DNA of 50,402 nucleotides. Source: Limisphaerales bacterium (GTDB lineage: Bacteria > Verrucomicrobiota > Verrucomicrobiia > Limisphaerales > BOG-1460). The notes below the pieces were generated by a model that worked only from the letters and a program-made list of their open reading frames with translations, did no database searches and was not told where the DNA came from. Numbering within the stretch: the first letter of the stretch is position 1; each line of letters starts with the position of its first letter. The stretch covers positions 37,650-88,051 of the forward strand of contig PLQC01000124.1 of NCBI GenBank assembly GCA_003159675.1, given 5' to 3'. Below are positions 22,402 to 31,615 of the stretch, one piece after another. The position numbers and the translations under genes were made by a program.

Positions 22402-24579
22402 ATGGATCAATCGAAAACGCCCGCCACACAGGAATCCAGGCTGCACTTCCTGGACTACTGGCGCATCATCCGCATCCGGAAGACAATCATCCTGGCAGTC
22501 TTTTTCCTCGTCGTCATCACCGCAACCCTGGTTACCTTCATCCTCCCTGAATCCTTCTCCAGCACGGCGCGCATCCGGGTCGAACGCGACACCGCCGACA
22601 TCCCCGGGCTCGGAAACGAGCGTCAGTATCTCCCGATGAGTTATGATCCCTATTTCATTCAAACGGAGTTCGAGGTCATCCAATCCGAGGTCATCCTGGG
22701 CAAGGTCATCAACGATCTGAACCTGAACCAGGAATGGGCCGCCAAATACGGCGGCGGCGAGAGGCTCAAAACCAGCGAAACGATGGAGATCCTCAAACAC
22801 AGCATGGACCTCCGCCCCGTCCGCAATACCAGCATCATCGAAATCCGCGTTTTTAGCGAGAAGCCCGACGAGGCCGCCAAGATCGCCAATGCCATCGCCG
22901 AAACCTATCGGGCGCATCGCCTGGAACAAAATCGCGACCAGACCAAAAACGGCATCAAGGCCCTCGAGGAACAATGGAAGGAGCAGATCGAGGAGGTCGA
23001 GGAAGCGCAGACAAACGTGGATCGGCTGCGCACGGAATTGAAGATCTCGGACCCCGATCCCATGAGCACCATGCCGACTCCCACGCTGTCCGTGGAGGCG
23101 ATACGACAGTTGACGACGCAGTTGATCGCTCTCGAGGCAGATCAGGTGAGGATGGAATCGCAATTGACCAATTTGCTGGCCCTGAACCCGTCCGAGCAGA
23201 GGGAGGCTATCCAGACCGCGCTCGGACAGCCCGACGCCGAGTTGTCCAATCTCCTGAACGAATTCGACCTCTCCCAGCAGCGGCTCTTGAGCCTGGCAAA
23301 GGACTATACCCCCGACCACGCTCTTTATAAAAACGCCCAGCAAATGGCCGATGACCTGGACCAAAAGATCAAGGCCCGTGTGAAGGGAATCCTTCTGGGA
23401 TTGCAGAACCGCCTGGATTCCGCCCGGGCGGCCGTCGATGAACTCAAGACAAAGCTCGATGATGCGAAGCAGGTGGATCTGAAGACGGCCGAGGAGGGCC
23501 GCCCCTACTACACGGCCAAACAGCGGCTGGCCGAGAAAATCCAGTTCCGAATGATCCTCGCACTGAAGATCTCCCAGGAACAAACCGAGCTGTCCCTTCC
23601 CAGAACCGCCATGGTCGAAGTCCTGGATCACGCCGAAAAGGCCGATCGTCCCGAAAGACCGAAAAAAGCCCTCAATATCGCCCTGGGCATCATCATCGGC
23701 CTGATCGTCGGCGTGGGTCTCGCCTTCTTCATCGAGTATCTCGATACCAGTGTGAAGACCATCGACGACGTCGAACGCACGCTGCAGGCGCCCGTGCTCG
23801 GTGTCATTCCACAGAACGTGGGGCTGCTGATGGAGGAAGGGGCCGAAAGCCCGCATGCGGAGGCGTACCGCGTCCTGCGAACGAACCTGCTCTTCTCACG
23901 CAAGGACGACAAACTGAACAGCATCGCGGTCGTCAGCGCCGGCGCGGGCGAAGGCAAATCCACCACGGTGTTCAATCTCGCCACCATTTTCGCCCAGAAC
24001 GGGAACAGGGTGGTGATCGTGGACTCCGACCTGCGGCGCCCGGTGCTTCACAAAATGCTGCACGTGACCAACAGCATCGGCGTCACCAATTACCTCCTCA
24101 AACAGAATACTCTGGAAGAGGTCATCCAGACCACGAATCTGCCGACACTGGACTTTCTTGCAAGCGGCAAACTGCCCAGCAGTTCGCTCGGCATCTTGAG
24201 CTCCACGCAAATGAGGGAACTCATCACCGAGTTGAAGCAGCGCTATGATTTTGTCTTCTTCGACTCGCCTCCGATCATGGGCGTCAGCGATGCCTCAATT
24301 CTCGCCAGCGTGGTGGACATGACGCTGCAGGTCATCCAGTACCGCCGGTACCCGCAGCCCATGAACATCCGCGCCAAGCAAATGATCGAAAAGGTTGGCG
24401 GCAACCTCGTCGGCATCGTCCTGAATAACATCAACATGTCCCAGGACGAAAACTACTACTATTACAGCGGCTATTATCACGAGTACTACTCCAAGAACGA
24501 CGAGGAAACGGAGGCGGCCGCGCCCGGCGACAGCGGAGCCGGACCCCAGACCAAAATCAATATCAAACCAAAGTACTGA
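22402..24579 (+). CDS. Polysaccharide co-polymerase fused to a tyrosine autokinase (Wzc/GumC-CpsD type)
   Basis: A 725-residue inner-membrane protein that controls chain length and export of exopolysaccharide. It has a Wzz domain with a first membrane helix at about residues 30-50 (TIILAVFFLVVITATLV), long periplasmic coiled coils to about 420, a second membrane helix at about 427-447, and a cytoplasmic BY-kinase domain. Walker A is GAGEGKST near residue 513, Walker A' is VIVDSDLRRP near 538, and Walker B is FFDSPPIMG near 618. The C-terminal tail has clustered tyrosines (YYYYSGYYHEYY near 685-697), the usual autophosphorylation site. The Wza-like gene follows 18 bases later. Confidence 0.94.
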   Translation: MDQSKTPATQESRLHFLDYWRIIRIRKTIILAVFFLVVITATLVTFILPESFSSTARIRVERDTADIPGLGNERQYLPMSYDPYFIQTEFEVIQSEVILGKVINDLNLNQEWAAKYGGGERLKTSETMEILKHSMDLRPVRNTSIIEIRVFSEKPDEAAKIANAIAETYRAHRLEQNRDQTKNGIKALEEQWKEQIEEVEEAQTNVDRLRTELKISDPDPMSTMPTPTLSVEAIRQLTTQLIALEADQVRMESQLTNLLALNPSEQREAIQTALGQPDAELSNLLNEFDLSQQRLLSLAKDYTPDHALYKNAQQMADDLDQKIKARVKGILLGLQNRLDSARAAVDELKTKLDDAKQVDLKTAEEGRPYYTAKQRLAEKIQFRMILALKISQEQTELSLPRTAMVEVLDHAEKADRPERPKKALNIALGIIIGLIVGVGLAFFIEYLDTSVKTIDDVERTLQAPVLGVIPQNVGLLMEEGAESPHAEAYRVLRTNLLFSRKDDKLNSIAVVSAGAGEGKSTTVFNLATIFAQNGNRVVIVDSDLRRPVLHKMLHVTNSIGVTNYLLKQNTLEEVIQTTNLPTLDFLASGKLPSSSLGILSSTQMRELITELKQRYDFVFFDSPPIMGVSDASILASVVDMTLQVIQYRRYPQPMNIRAKQMIEKVGGNLVGIVLNNINMSQDENYYYYSGYYHEYYSKNDEETEAAAPGDSGAGPQTKINIKPKY

Positions 24580-24597
24580 GTCATCGGAGAAAAGGGA

Positions 24598-25227
24598 ATG
24601 ATCAAACCATCGAGAATTGCGGGCGTGGGAGCAGTGCTGTTCAGTGTCGTTGCGGCGGGATTGCTCGTCACAGGCTGCGGGACCAATGGACCTCAATATG
24701 GCCCTCTCCCCCCGGAACTGGCCTCCACCACGAAAGTCGGCTCCTCGGACAGGTTCCGTATCGGTGATCAGGTGATGGTCACGTTTCAGGCCACTTCAGG
24801 CGAGGAGATCCTCCTCAAGGATCATCACGAGGCCATCAAGGAAGATGGCACTATCACCCCTCCCTTCATCGGATCGGTCGTCGCCGCCGGAAAGACACCC
24901 GGTGATGTGCAGCGGGAATTGCAGGACAAATACGATAAAATCTACAGGAACATGACCGTGACCATCATTCCCGCAGATCGCTTTTATTATGTCACCGGCG
25001 AAGTGAAAAAGCCCGGCCCTGAGCCGTACCTCGGCGAAACCGACATCATCAAGGCCATTTCCGCCGCCCTCGATTTCACCGATTTTGGCAACAAACACAA
25101 GGTCCGGCTCACCCGCGCCAATGGCCAGACGCAAGTCATCAACGTCCAGAGAATTCTCGATGACCCGCAGTACGACGTGCCGGTTTATCCCGGAGACAAG
25201 ATTTACGTCCCGCGTCGGCTCTTTTAA
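24598..25227 (+). CDS. Polysaccharide export lipoprotein (Wza-like, short)
   Basis: A 209-residue outer-membrane lipoprotein. The lipobox is VTGC, with Cys27 lipidated. The Poly_export domain is at about residues 50-130 (FRIGDQVMVTFQATSG, TITPPFIGSVVAAG), and one SLBB-like domain is at 132-195 (YYVTGEVKKPGPEPYLGETD). It ends in YPGDKIYVPRRLF. Full Wza proteins have more SLBB repeats and a C-terminal amphipathic helix for the outer-membrane pore. This one lacks both, so the separate barrel protein at 21019 may provide the outer-membrane channel. A GGAGAAAAGGG ribosome site precedes it. Its stop overlaps the next start (TAATG). Confidence 0.92.
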   Translation: MIKPSRIAGVGAVLFSVVAAGLLVTGCGTNGPQYGPLPPELASTTKVGSSDRFRIGDQVMVTFQATSGEEILLKDHHEAIKEDGTITPPFIGSVVAAGKTPGDVQRELQDKYDKIYRNMTVTIIPADRFYYVTGEVKKPGPEPYLGETDIIKAISAALDFTDFGNKHKVRLTRANGQTQVINVQRILDDPQYDVPVYPGDKIYVPRRLF

Positions 25228-25616
25228 TGGTCCAGCTTAAGATTCTGTCTGGAAAAAAGGCGGGCACCACCTGGGTGGGCCGCCGTTTTCCTGTGCGGGT
25301 CGGACGCGATCCCTCCTGCGACCTGCAATTCGAGGAACACGGAGTCTGGAACGAACACTTCCGGATCGGTCTGAACTCTTCCGCGGGCTTTGTGCTCGAA
25401 ACCCAGCCGGATGCCCTCGTCACCGCCAACGGCCAGCCCGTGCAAAGGGCGGTGTTGCGAAATGGCGACACCCTGGAAATTGGCGCGTTGAAACTGCAAT
25501 TCTGGCTTGGCGAAGCCCGCCAGCGCGGGCTGCGATCCGCCGAGCGGCTCGTCTGGGCCGTCATCCTTGCCGTTTCCTCGGGACAAATCGCTCTTGCTTA
25601 CTGGCTCTCCCGCTGA
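25227..25616 (+). CDS. FHA-domain protein with a C-terminal membrane helix
   Basis: A 129-residue protein. Residues about 1-95 resemble a forkhead-associated (phosphothreonine-binding) domain: VGRDPSCDLQF near residue 29, then HFRIGLNSS, ANGQPVQRAVLRNGDTLEIG near 72 and the final strand LKLQFWL. Residues 107-127 form a membrane helix. The usual FHA Ser/His residues for phosphopeptide contact are only partly present (GRDPSC, NEHFRI). It overlaps the Wza-like gene by one base, so it is cotranslated with export proteins, including a tyrosine kinase, and may sense the kinase state. Confidence 0.78.
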   Translation: MVQLKILSGKKAGTTWVGRRFPVRVGRDPSCDLQFEEHGVWNEHFRIGLNSSAGFVLETQPDALVTANGQPVQRAVLRNGDTLEIGALKLQFWLGEARQRGLRSAERLVWAVILAVSSGQIALAYWLSR

Positions 25617-25720
25617 AGCGCCGCAACAGACACACGGCCCGCTGGGCCGGCTCCACCGGCGTCCCCGGGCCGGCCTTCCTCCCTTCATCCATCCGCCATC
25701 TCCCGCCGCTCCGAAACAAT

Positions 25721-27274
25721 TCAGTGCCGGAAATGACGCGTGCCCGTGAACGCCATCGCCAGATTCCGCTCGTCCGCCGCGGCGATCACCTCCGGGTCGC
25801 GCACCGATCCGCCCGGTTGAATGGCCGCGGTCGCTCCCGCTTCCGCGGCGGCGATCAGGCCATCGGAGAATGGGAAGAACGCGTCGCTGCATACCACGCT
25901 GCCCCTCAACGAAAGCCCCGCTTCACCCGCCTTCCAAACGGCAATCCGGCTCGCGTCCACCCGGCTCATCTGACCCGCGCCTATCCCCAGCGTGCGGTCC
26001 GACTTCGCGTAAACAATCGCGTTCGACTTCACGTGCTTCACCACCCGCCATCCGAACAGCATGGCGCCCAATTCCTCCTCCGTCGGCTCCCGCCGCGTCA
26101 CGATCTTCAAGCCCCCGGCCGTTGCCGCCTTTGAATCCCGCTCCTGCAAAAGATAGGAGTCCGCCCCCACGCTGCGCACATCCCACGCCCCGCCGTGAAG
26201 AGGCGCCTTCAGCAGTTTCAACAACCGCAGGTTCTTCTTCTTTTGCAGAATTTCCAGCGCTTCAGACGTGAATTCCGGAGCGACAATCACCTCGCTGAAA
26301 ATCCCGGCGATCGCTTCCGCGCACGCGCCATCCAGAACGCGGTTGACGGAGATGATCCCGCCGAAGGGCGCCTGACGGTCCGTGGCGAAGGCCGCGTCCC
26401 ACGCCGCGCGCAGGCTGGCGCCCCGGCCCACACCGCAGGGATTCGTGTGCTTCAGGATCCCCAGCGTCGGCGGATCCTCCGCGAATTCCGCGATCAAATT
26501 CGCCGCCGCCGTCAGGTCAAGAATGTTGTTGTAAGACAGTTCTTTTCCGTGAAGCTGCTGGAAGAAATCGTTGAACCTGCCGTACAGGGCCGCCGCCTGA
26601 TGCGGATTCTCCCCGTACCGCAATGTCTGTGCGAGGGGCGCCTGGATCGAAAGCGATTTCGGAAGACCGCCCCCCGCGGGCTCAAAAACGCCGCTCAGGT
26701 AAGAGGTGATGGCGGCATCATACGCCGCCGTCCGCGCGAACACCTTCGCCGCCAGCCTTCGCCGCAGCTCCAGCGATGTCCCCCCGCAGGCCCGGATCTG
26801 CTCGAGGACTTCGCCGTAGTCCGCCGGATCGACGACGACTGTCACGCTCTCGTGGTTTTTTGCCGCGCTACGCAGCATCGAGGGTCCGCCAATGTCGATG
26901 TTCTCGATCGCGTCGTGCAAACAGACCCCCGGCTTTGCCACCGTTTGCTCGAACGGATAAAGATTCACGACCACCAGGTCGATGGGCGGAATGCCGTGAG
27001 AGCGCATGGCCGCTTCATGGCTGTCGTTGCCCCGAATGTAAAGGAGTCCGCCGTGGACTTTCGGGTGCAGCGTCTTGACACGCCCGTCGAGCATCTCTGG
27101 AAAGCCGGTGTAGTCGCTGATCTCGACCGGCTTCAAACCCGCGTCCCGAAGGGCCCGGGCCGTGCCGCCGGTGGAAATGAGCTCCACCCCGGCGGAGGCC
27201 AGCGCCTCCGCTAATGGAACCAGGCCGGTCTTGTCGGAAACGGAAAGCAGCGCGCGTTGAATCTTTGGCATCAT
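25721..27274 (-). CDS. purH: Bifunctional AICAR formyltransferase / IMP cyclohydrolase
   Basis: Carries out the last two steps of IMP synthesis, from AICAR via FAICAR to IMP, using 10-formyl-tetrahydrofolate. It has 517 residues, normal length. The N-terminal MGS-like cyclohydrolase domain opens with [19 protein letters not shown] and contains [14 protein letters not shown] and [16 protein letters not shown]. The transformylase domain holds [11 protein letters not shown] near residue 275 and AFFPFSDGL near 470. Two start codons in a row (27274 and 27271) are possible. The gene runs towards the FHA gene, with 104 bases between their ends. The segment at 27275-27558 upstream holds no gene. Confidence 0.96.
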   Translation of the reverse strand: MMPKIQRALLSVSDKTGLVPLAEALASAGVELISTGGTARALRDAGLKPVEISDYTGFPEMLDGRVKTLHPKVHGGLLYIRGNDSHEAAMRSHGIPPIDLVVVNLYPFEQTVAKPGVCLHDAIENIDIGGPSMLRSAAKNHESVTVVVDPADYGEVLEQIRACGGTSLELRRRLAAKVFARTAAYDAAITSYLSGVFEPAGGGLPKSLSIQAPLAQTLRYGENPHQAAALYGRFNDFFQQLHGKELSYNNILDLTAAANLIAEFAEDPPTLGILKHTNPCGVGRGASLRAAWDAAFATDRQAPFGGIISVNRVLDGACAEAIAGIFSEVIVAPEFTSEALEILQKKKNLRLLKLLKAPLHGGAWDVRSVGADSYLLQERDSKAATAGGLKIVTRREPTEEELGAMLFGWRVVKHVKSNAIVYAKSDRTLGIGAGQMSRVDASRIAVWKAGEAGLSLRGSVVCSDAFFPFSDGLIAAAEAGATAAIQPGGSVRDPEVIAAADERNLAMAFTGTRHFRH

Positions 27275-27382
27275 GCCCCATCACTTTTTCAAACGCATCG
27301 CGAGAGTCAATCGCGTAGTGCGCCAAAATGAACTGTTGCCGGGCGGGCGGGCGGGAGATGCCCCCGCCTGGATGCATGCCTG

Positions 27383-27398
27383 ACACTGCCCCCGATTG
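27383..27398. repeat. 16-base repeat shared with 12631-12646
   Basis: ACACTGCCCCCGATTG occurs here and at 12631-12646, both between genes and on the same strand. Both are followed by a base and AAA. Confidence 0.55.
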
Positions 27399-27558
27399 CA
27401 AACGGGCCGGCAGTTGACAGCCATGGGGGCCGGGTCATAGGCTGTGCTGTTGATTTTCGGATGGCAGGAGGGGCCTCAACAACCACTTCTGCCGCCAAAT
27501 CGCCCAATTTATGCCCTCAGAACTTTTTCAAGCCAGTCGGTGGACACGGGGAAACTTC

Positions 27559-27825
27559 ATGTTCCCGACCATCATCGAAGTCAGCGACAAAGCCGTGACG
27601 CGGCGCAAGCGATCCTGGTTCAACCGGGATGAAATCAGCATGAGCATCGGCAAGGTTGCGTCCGTCCACATCAAGACCGGCCTGGTCTGGTCGAACATCC
27701 TGATCGAATCTTCCGGGGGATCGGATCCGCTGGCCAGCCACGGCCATAAGAAGGGCGATGCGATCCGCATCAAGGAATTGATTGAGAATTACCAGGTGGA
27801 TTTCGGAAGGAAATCGGTAGAGTAG
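27559..27825 (+). CDS. Small PH-like (bPH) domain protein
   Basis: An 88-residue protein from ATG 27559, preceded by GGGGA at a suitable distance; an in-frame ATG at 27511 is less likely. The pattern TIIEVSDKAVTRRKRSW, SIGKVASVHIKTGL, then SNILIESSGG and a C-terminal helix IRIKELIENYQ, resembles the short bacterial PH-domain fold: seven strands and one helix. It has no signal peptide or membrane helix. It is flanked by genes on the other strand and may be a stand-alone gene. Function is unknown. Confidence 0.62.
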   Translation: MFPTIIEVSDKAVTRRKRSWFNRDEISMSIGKVASVHIKTGLVWSNILIESSGGSDPLASHGHKKGDAIRIKELIENYQVDFGRKSVE

Positions 27826-27840
27826 CGGACGCTCCCGGCT

Positions 27841-29160
27841 TCAAGGGCCGTCCAATCGCCCGTACTTCCTGATTTGCGGCCAGATCAACGCCACGGCTGC
27901 CACCACGAGGATCGTTCCGATGCCGCCGGAAACGACCGAAATGATCGAGCCCATGGCAACCGTGTTGCCGAGACTCGGCCCGAACCACTGCGCGACGAAG
28001 CCGGATTCGGCGCCGCCAAGCTCGTTGGAGGTGTTGATGAAGAGGCTATTGACGGCGGAAACGCGGCCGCGCTTTTCGTCGGGGGTCAGCAGTTGCACCA
28101 GCGAATGGCGGACCACCACGCTCACGTTGTCCACGGCGCCGCAAACGAACAGCATCAGGAAGGAAAGCCAGAACCATCGGGTCAATCCGAAAACAATCGT
28201 GGCCAGCCCGAAGACGGCCACCGACCAGAGCATGGAACGGCCGGCTTTTTGCAGCGGCGGGCGGTGGGTCAGGATCAGCGCGCAGACGACCGCCCCGATC
28301 GGCATGGCCGCGCGCAACAGCCCCAATCCATCCGCCCCGCTGTGGAGAATCTCCTTCGCATAAATGGGCAGCAGCGAGGTGGCGCCACCCAGCAGCACCG
28401 CGAACATGTCGAGCGTGATCGTGCCGAGGATGATTTTATTCTCGAACACAAACTTGAACCCGGCGCCCAAGTTTCGGATCGAAAGCGGCTGCCGCGCGGC
28501 TACGACGTGCTGGCGCCGGATCATGAGGACGAGCCCGAAGCACGCCAGCGAGGCAGCCACGTTGAGGGCATAGATCACGGCCGCCGGATGCGAATGATGT
28601 TTGCTGAGAATGGCGATCAGAGCGCCGCAGACGACGGGGCCGGCGACCGAGGAGAGTTGGAATGTGCCGCTGTTGATCGTGACCGCGCGCGAGAACAAGG
28701 AACGCGGGACCAGGTGCGGTAAAAACGCGGCGCTGGCCGGCCAGAGGAAGGTTCGAGCCGCCCCGATGACAACAAGGCAACCATAGATCCAGGCCACCGG
28801 CGCGTTCAGCGCGGAGATCAGCGTGAGACCCAGGCTGGCAAAAGCCAACAGCAGCGTCGTCGCCAAAATGATCCGCTTGCGGCTGAAATTGTCGGCTACG
28901 TGGCCGGAAGGCAGCGTGCACACCACCATCGGAATCATCTGCGAGAGGCCGACAAGGCCGAGCGCCAGCGGCGAGTGCGTGCGCTCGTAGAGTTCCCAAT
29001 CCACCGCCACGCTGAGCATTTGCTGGCCGAGAGAGGCGACGAAGCGGCCGATGAGATAGACGAGGAAGTCGCGATTCCTCAACACCGCGTAAGAACTCGA
29101 GGCATTCACATCCCGCGCCTCGGCGTCTTCGGCGGCATTCTCGGGCTCATTCATCGGCAT
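27841..29160 (-). CDS. MFS transporter (EntS/MFS_3-like exporter)
   Basis: A 439-residue major facilitator protein with about 12 membrane helices and two homologous halves. A short hydrophilic N-terminus carries the family start SYAVLRNRDFLVYLIGRF. The cytoplasmic-loop motif GHVADNFSRKR lies near residue 84. The second half contains LLTPDEKRGRVSAVNSL, as in EntS-like exporters of siderophores or small metabolites. Substrate cannot be assigned. The gene starts 98 bases from the divergently read coiled-coil protein gene at 29259. Confidence 0.88.
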   Translation of the reverse strand: MPMNEPENAAEDAEARDVNASSSYAVLRNRDFLVYLIGRFVASLGQQMLSVAVDWELYERTHSPLALGLVGLSQMIPMVVCTLPSGHVADNFSRKRIILATTLLLAFASLGLTLISALNAPVAWIYGCLVVIGAARTFLWPASAAFLPHLVPRSLFSRAVTINSGTFQLSSVAGPVVCGALIAILSKHHSHPAAVIYALNVAASLACFGLVLMIRRQHVVAARQPLSIRNLGAGFKFVFENKIILGTITLDMFAVLLGGATSLLPIYAKEILHSGADGLGLLRAAMPIGAVVCALILTHRPPLQKAGRSMLWSVAVFGLATIVFGLTRWFWLSFLMLFVCGAVDNVSVVVRHSLVQLLTPDEKRGRVSAVNSLFINTSNELGGAESGFVAQWFGPSLGNTVAMGSIISVVSGGIGTILVVAAVALIWPQIRKYGRLDGP

Positions 29161-29258
29161 TTTGGCCCTGAACTTAGCTCAAATCCGCCGAAGGTCGAGC
29201 CTCCGCGGGCATCGAATAATTCCTTTGCAAACGGGCCGCAGCCGGGCAACTTGATGAC

Positions 29259-29702
29259 ATGATTCCGGACGAAGAACCGAAGGCCGCTGCTGTCCCACCA
29301 TCCGAGCCAATGCCCGTAAAGGGGCCGCGCCGGTCGCGCCGGGGAGGCCGGCGCCATTCGAGAGGGCCTGGTCGGCCGAGCCCTCCACTTCAACCCGCGG
29401 AGCCGGCCGAGAGTTTCAGAGAAACTCCTGAGCCCGCCGGCGAAATCGAACCCGCGCCCGTTCAGGAGCCGCGATCCGGCGGGGACAGTGGACAGCCGGT
29501 GGCTGCTGTCAGCCAGGCCATCGAAGAGGTGAATCTGGTGATTGAGGAACTGAAGCGGGCGCTCGACCAGATGGAGGAGGTGCTCGAGACTCTCGAACTG
29601 GCGGAGCGGCAAAAGATCGACGACGAACGTGAAATCGATGCGTTGCAGCAGGCGCTTCGGAAACTGCGCCGGCCCGGCCCGGGCGGCCCGCCCCGGCACT
29701 GA
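29259..29702 (+). CDS. Basic/Pro-rich protein with a C-terminal coiled coil
   Basis: A 147-residue protein. Residues 15-45 are rich in Arg, Gly, Pro and Ser (PRRSRRGGRRHSRGPGRP), which suggests nucleic-acid binding. Residues 45-80 form a Pro/Glu/Ala-rich linker. Residues about 82-132 are a strongly heptad-patterned coiled coil (VNLVIEELKRALDQMEEV). No signal peptide. It faces mdh and ends 9 bases from the mdh stop. Similar short proteins are common but poorly defined. Function is not assigned. Confidence 0.6.
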   Translation: MIPDEEPKAAAVPPSEPMPVKGPRRSRRGGRRHSRGPGRPSPPLQPAEPAESFRETPEPAGEIEPAPVQEPRSGGDSGQPVAAVSQAIEEVNLVIEELKRALDQMEEVLETLELAERQKIDDEREIDALQQALRKLRRPGPGGPPRH

Positions 29703-29711
29703 ACCTTCCTT

Positions 29712-30701
29712 CTACTTCGGCAGCAAGTCGGCCACCATGGATTTCTCCTCCTTCAACTCGTTCACGCTCGCCTCAATCTTGCCGCGGCCGAATTCGTTGA
29801 CTTGAACGCCCTGAACGATCTGCCGCCCTTTGCCGTCGCTGCGAACCGGGAAGGAACAAATCAGTCCCTTCTCAATGCCGTAGCTGCCATCCGAGCAAAC
29901 ACACACGCTGTGCCAGTCGCCCGCGAGCGTCGGTTCGAGGATCGAGCGAACGCTGTCCACGACGGCATTGGCGGCGCTGGCGGCGCTCGAGGAGCCGCGC
30001 GCCTTGATGATCGTCGCGCCGCGTTGCTGAACGATGCTGATGAACTCACCCTGGAGCCAGGCCGTGTCCTGGATCGCATCGCCGACCGGGCGGCCCGAAA
30101 TCTTCGCGTTGGGAAAATCCGGATACAGGGTCGAGCTGTGGTTGCCCCACACCGCCAGTTGGGTCACCGCGGTCACGTCGGTGCCGGCCTTCCTGGCAAG
30201 CTGGGTTTTGGCGCGGTTCTCATCGAGCCGCGTCATGGCAAACCAGCGGCTGGCCGGAATGCTTCCGGCGTTGTTCATTGCGATGAGGCAGTTGGTGTTG
30301 CACGGATTGCCCACCACAAGAATGCGCGCGTCGGGAGCGGCATTTTTCTCGATCGCCCGGCCCTGGCCCACGAAGATCTTGCCGTTGATTCCCAGCAGGT
30401 CCTTTCGTTCCATGCCGGCCTTGCGGGGCACGCTGCCGACGAGCAACGCCCAGTTCACGTTCCGAAACCCTTCATCGAGGTTCGCCGTGGGCACGACGCC
30501 TTTGAGCAGCGGAAACGCGCAGTCTTCCAGCTCCATCACCACGCCATTCAACGCGAGCAGCGCCGGCTCGATCTCGACGAGATGCAGGATCACTGGCTGG
30601 TTCGGGCCAAACATGGCGCCCGAAGCGATGCGAAAAAGCAGTGCGTAACCGATCTGACCGCCAGCGCCAGTGACGGCGACGCGAATGGGTGTCATGCTCA
30701 T
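29712..30701 (-). CDS. mdh: Malate dehydrogenase
   Basis: NAD-dependent oxidation of malate to oxaloacetate in the citric acid cycle. It has 329 residues from ATG 30701 (a second ATG is two codons later), the normal length of the type with the opening [20 protein letters not shown]. The NAD site is TGAGGQIG at residues 11-18. NPCNTN lies near 131, the substrate Arg is in MTRLDENRA near 160, and the catalytic His is in WGNHSS near 190. Longer in-frame extension into the transposase region is spurious. Upstream lies the oppositely read transposase gene. Confidence 0.96.
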   Translation of the reverse strand: MSMTPIRVAVTGAGGQIGYALLFRIASGAMFGPNQPVILHLVEIEPALLALNGVVMELEDCAFPLLKGVVPTANLDEGFRNVNWALLVGSVPRKAGMERKDLLGINGKIFVGQGRAIEKNAAPDARILVVGNPCNTNCLIAMNNAGSIPASRWFAMTRLDENRAKTQLARKAGTDVTAVTQLAVWGNHSSTLYPDFPNAKISGRPVGDAIQDTAWLQGEFISIVQQRGATIIKARGSSSAASAANAVVDSVRSILEPTLAGDWHSVCVCSDGSYGIEKGLICSFPVRSDGKGRQIVQGVQVNEFGRGKIEASVNELKEEKSMVADLLPK

Positions 30702-30803
30702 AATGGTCTTTGAAAAATGCCGGCGCAGTATGGAATCAGGTTTGTATGGAGGCAAGTGCAGAACCGGTTGGACTTTCCGTTGACGCAAAACGCTCGAGGC
30801 GCA

Positions 30804-30829
30804 GGTGGGGCGAGCGTCCCCGCGAGCCG
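30804..30829 (+). repeat. REP-like 26-mer, copy 1, upstream of the transposase gene
   Basis: GGTGGGGCGAGCGTCCCC followed by GCGAGCCG. It lies 52 bases before the transposase ATG at 30882. Two further copies are at 31386-31411 and, inverted, at 31567-31592. Confidence 0.72.
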
Positions 30830-30881
30830 CTTTACGATTCAGACTTTCCAATGGGCTTGAATTTCGATCACACTGCGGCTC

Positions 30882-31364
30882 ATGGACAACTTCGGGGAAA
30901 AGACTCTGCCCAATCGTGAGAACCCGGCACCAGGCGTCCACATCCATCTTGGCCAATCCAACATCGTCCTGCTCACCATCACGACTGAGAAACGCAATCC
31001 ATGGCTGGCCTCCGAAACAGCGCATCGGCTCATCCATGAGACCTGGTTGGAAGCGAAGGCCTGGCTCGTCGGGGATTACCTGCTGATGCCGGACCATCTT
31101 CACGCTTTTTGTGCTCCGCACGATTTGCATTTCACGATTGAAAACTGGATTGCCTACTGGAAGCGCGAGTTCCGTCTGAAACACAAGCGGGCGAAGTGGA
31201 GATTTCAGTCGCGCGGCTGGCACCACCGTCTGCGCGACGGCGAGAACCACTCGCAGAAGTGGCTTTACGTGCAGGAAAACCCATTGCGCAAAGGACTCGT
31301 GACGCGGATGGAAGACTGGCCGTTCAAGGGGCGAGTGTTTGATCTGGTGTGGACGGGAAAATAG
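30882..31364 (+). CDS. REP-associated tyrosine transposase (RAYT, Y1/IS200-like domain)
   Basis: A 160-residue protein of the Y1 transposase superfamily that cuts single-stranded DNA at REP hairpins. The HUH motif is His72 and His74 in LMPDHLHAF, and the catalytic Tyr is Tyr129 in [13 protein letters not shown]. The middle part has [17 protein letters not shown] and the end has MEDWPFKG, as in RAYTs. All catalytic residues are present, so it may be active. It lies on the plus strand between mdh and deoC, both minus, and is bracketed by three copies of a REP-like 26-mer. Typical RAYTs are 140-200 residues. Confidence 0.9.
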   Translation: MDNFGEKTLPNRENPAPGVHIHLGQSNIVLLTITTEKRNPWLASETAHRLIHETWLEAKAWLVGDYLLMPDHLHAFCAPHDLHFTIENWIAYWKREFRLKHKRAKWRFQSRGWHHRLRDGENHSQKWLYVQENPLRKGLVTRMEDWPFKGRVFDLVWTGK

Positions 31365-31385
31365 TGCCATGTCCTCCGCTGCGCC

Positions 31386-31411
31386 GGTGGGGCGAGCGCC
31401 CCCGCGAGCCG
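31386..31411 (+). repeat. REP-like 26-mer, copy 2, downstream of the transposase gene
   Basis: GGTGGGGCGAGCGCCCCC then GCGAGCCG; it differs from copy 1 at one base. The stretch GGGGCGAGCGCCCC can form a hairpin. It lies 22 bases after the transposase stop. Confidence 0.72.
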
Positions 31412-31566
31412 AAGGTCTGCCGCCCTCGATCAGGGCTTTTCAGAGGGTGTAGTTCGCTTCGTTTCCTTGGTTTCTGAACCCATGTCAGGTGAGATTTGTA
31501 ACGAAGAACGCCTGACTTCACAATACGAAGTCTCGGCTTGTACGTGGCCAGGCCCCACCCGAACGG

Positions 31567-31592
31567 CGGCTCACGAGGACGCTCGCCCCACC
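31567..31592 (-). repeat. REP-like 26-mer, copy 3, inverted
   Basis: Read on the minus strand: GGTGGGGCGAGCGTCCTC then GTGAGCCG. It differs from copy 1 at two bases. Copies 2 and 3 face each other 155 bases apart, with the 24 bases before deoC's end following. Confidence 0.7.
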
Positions 31593-31615
31593 GGCGCCAC
31601 CGTGATCCATTGTCC

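Noticed and set aside
21865-23856. 663-codon frame on the minus strand opposite the barrel and Wzc-like genes
   Set aside because: It is antisense to a clear Wzz-kinase gene and has no family features.
25636-25648. Hairpin GGCCC-GCT-GGGCC between convergent FHA and purH genes as a terminator
   Set aside because: The stem is short and no T tract follows on either strand.
30702-31370. N-terminal extension of mdh in the minus frame
   Set aside because: It runs through the REP copies and antisense to the transposase gene. Mdh begins at 30701 with the family's usual start.
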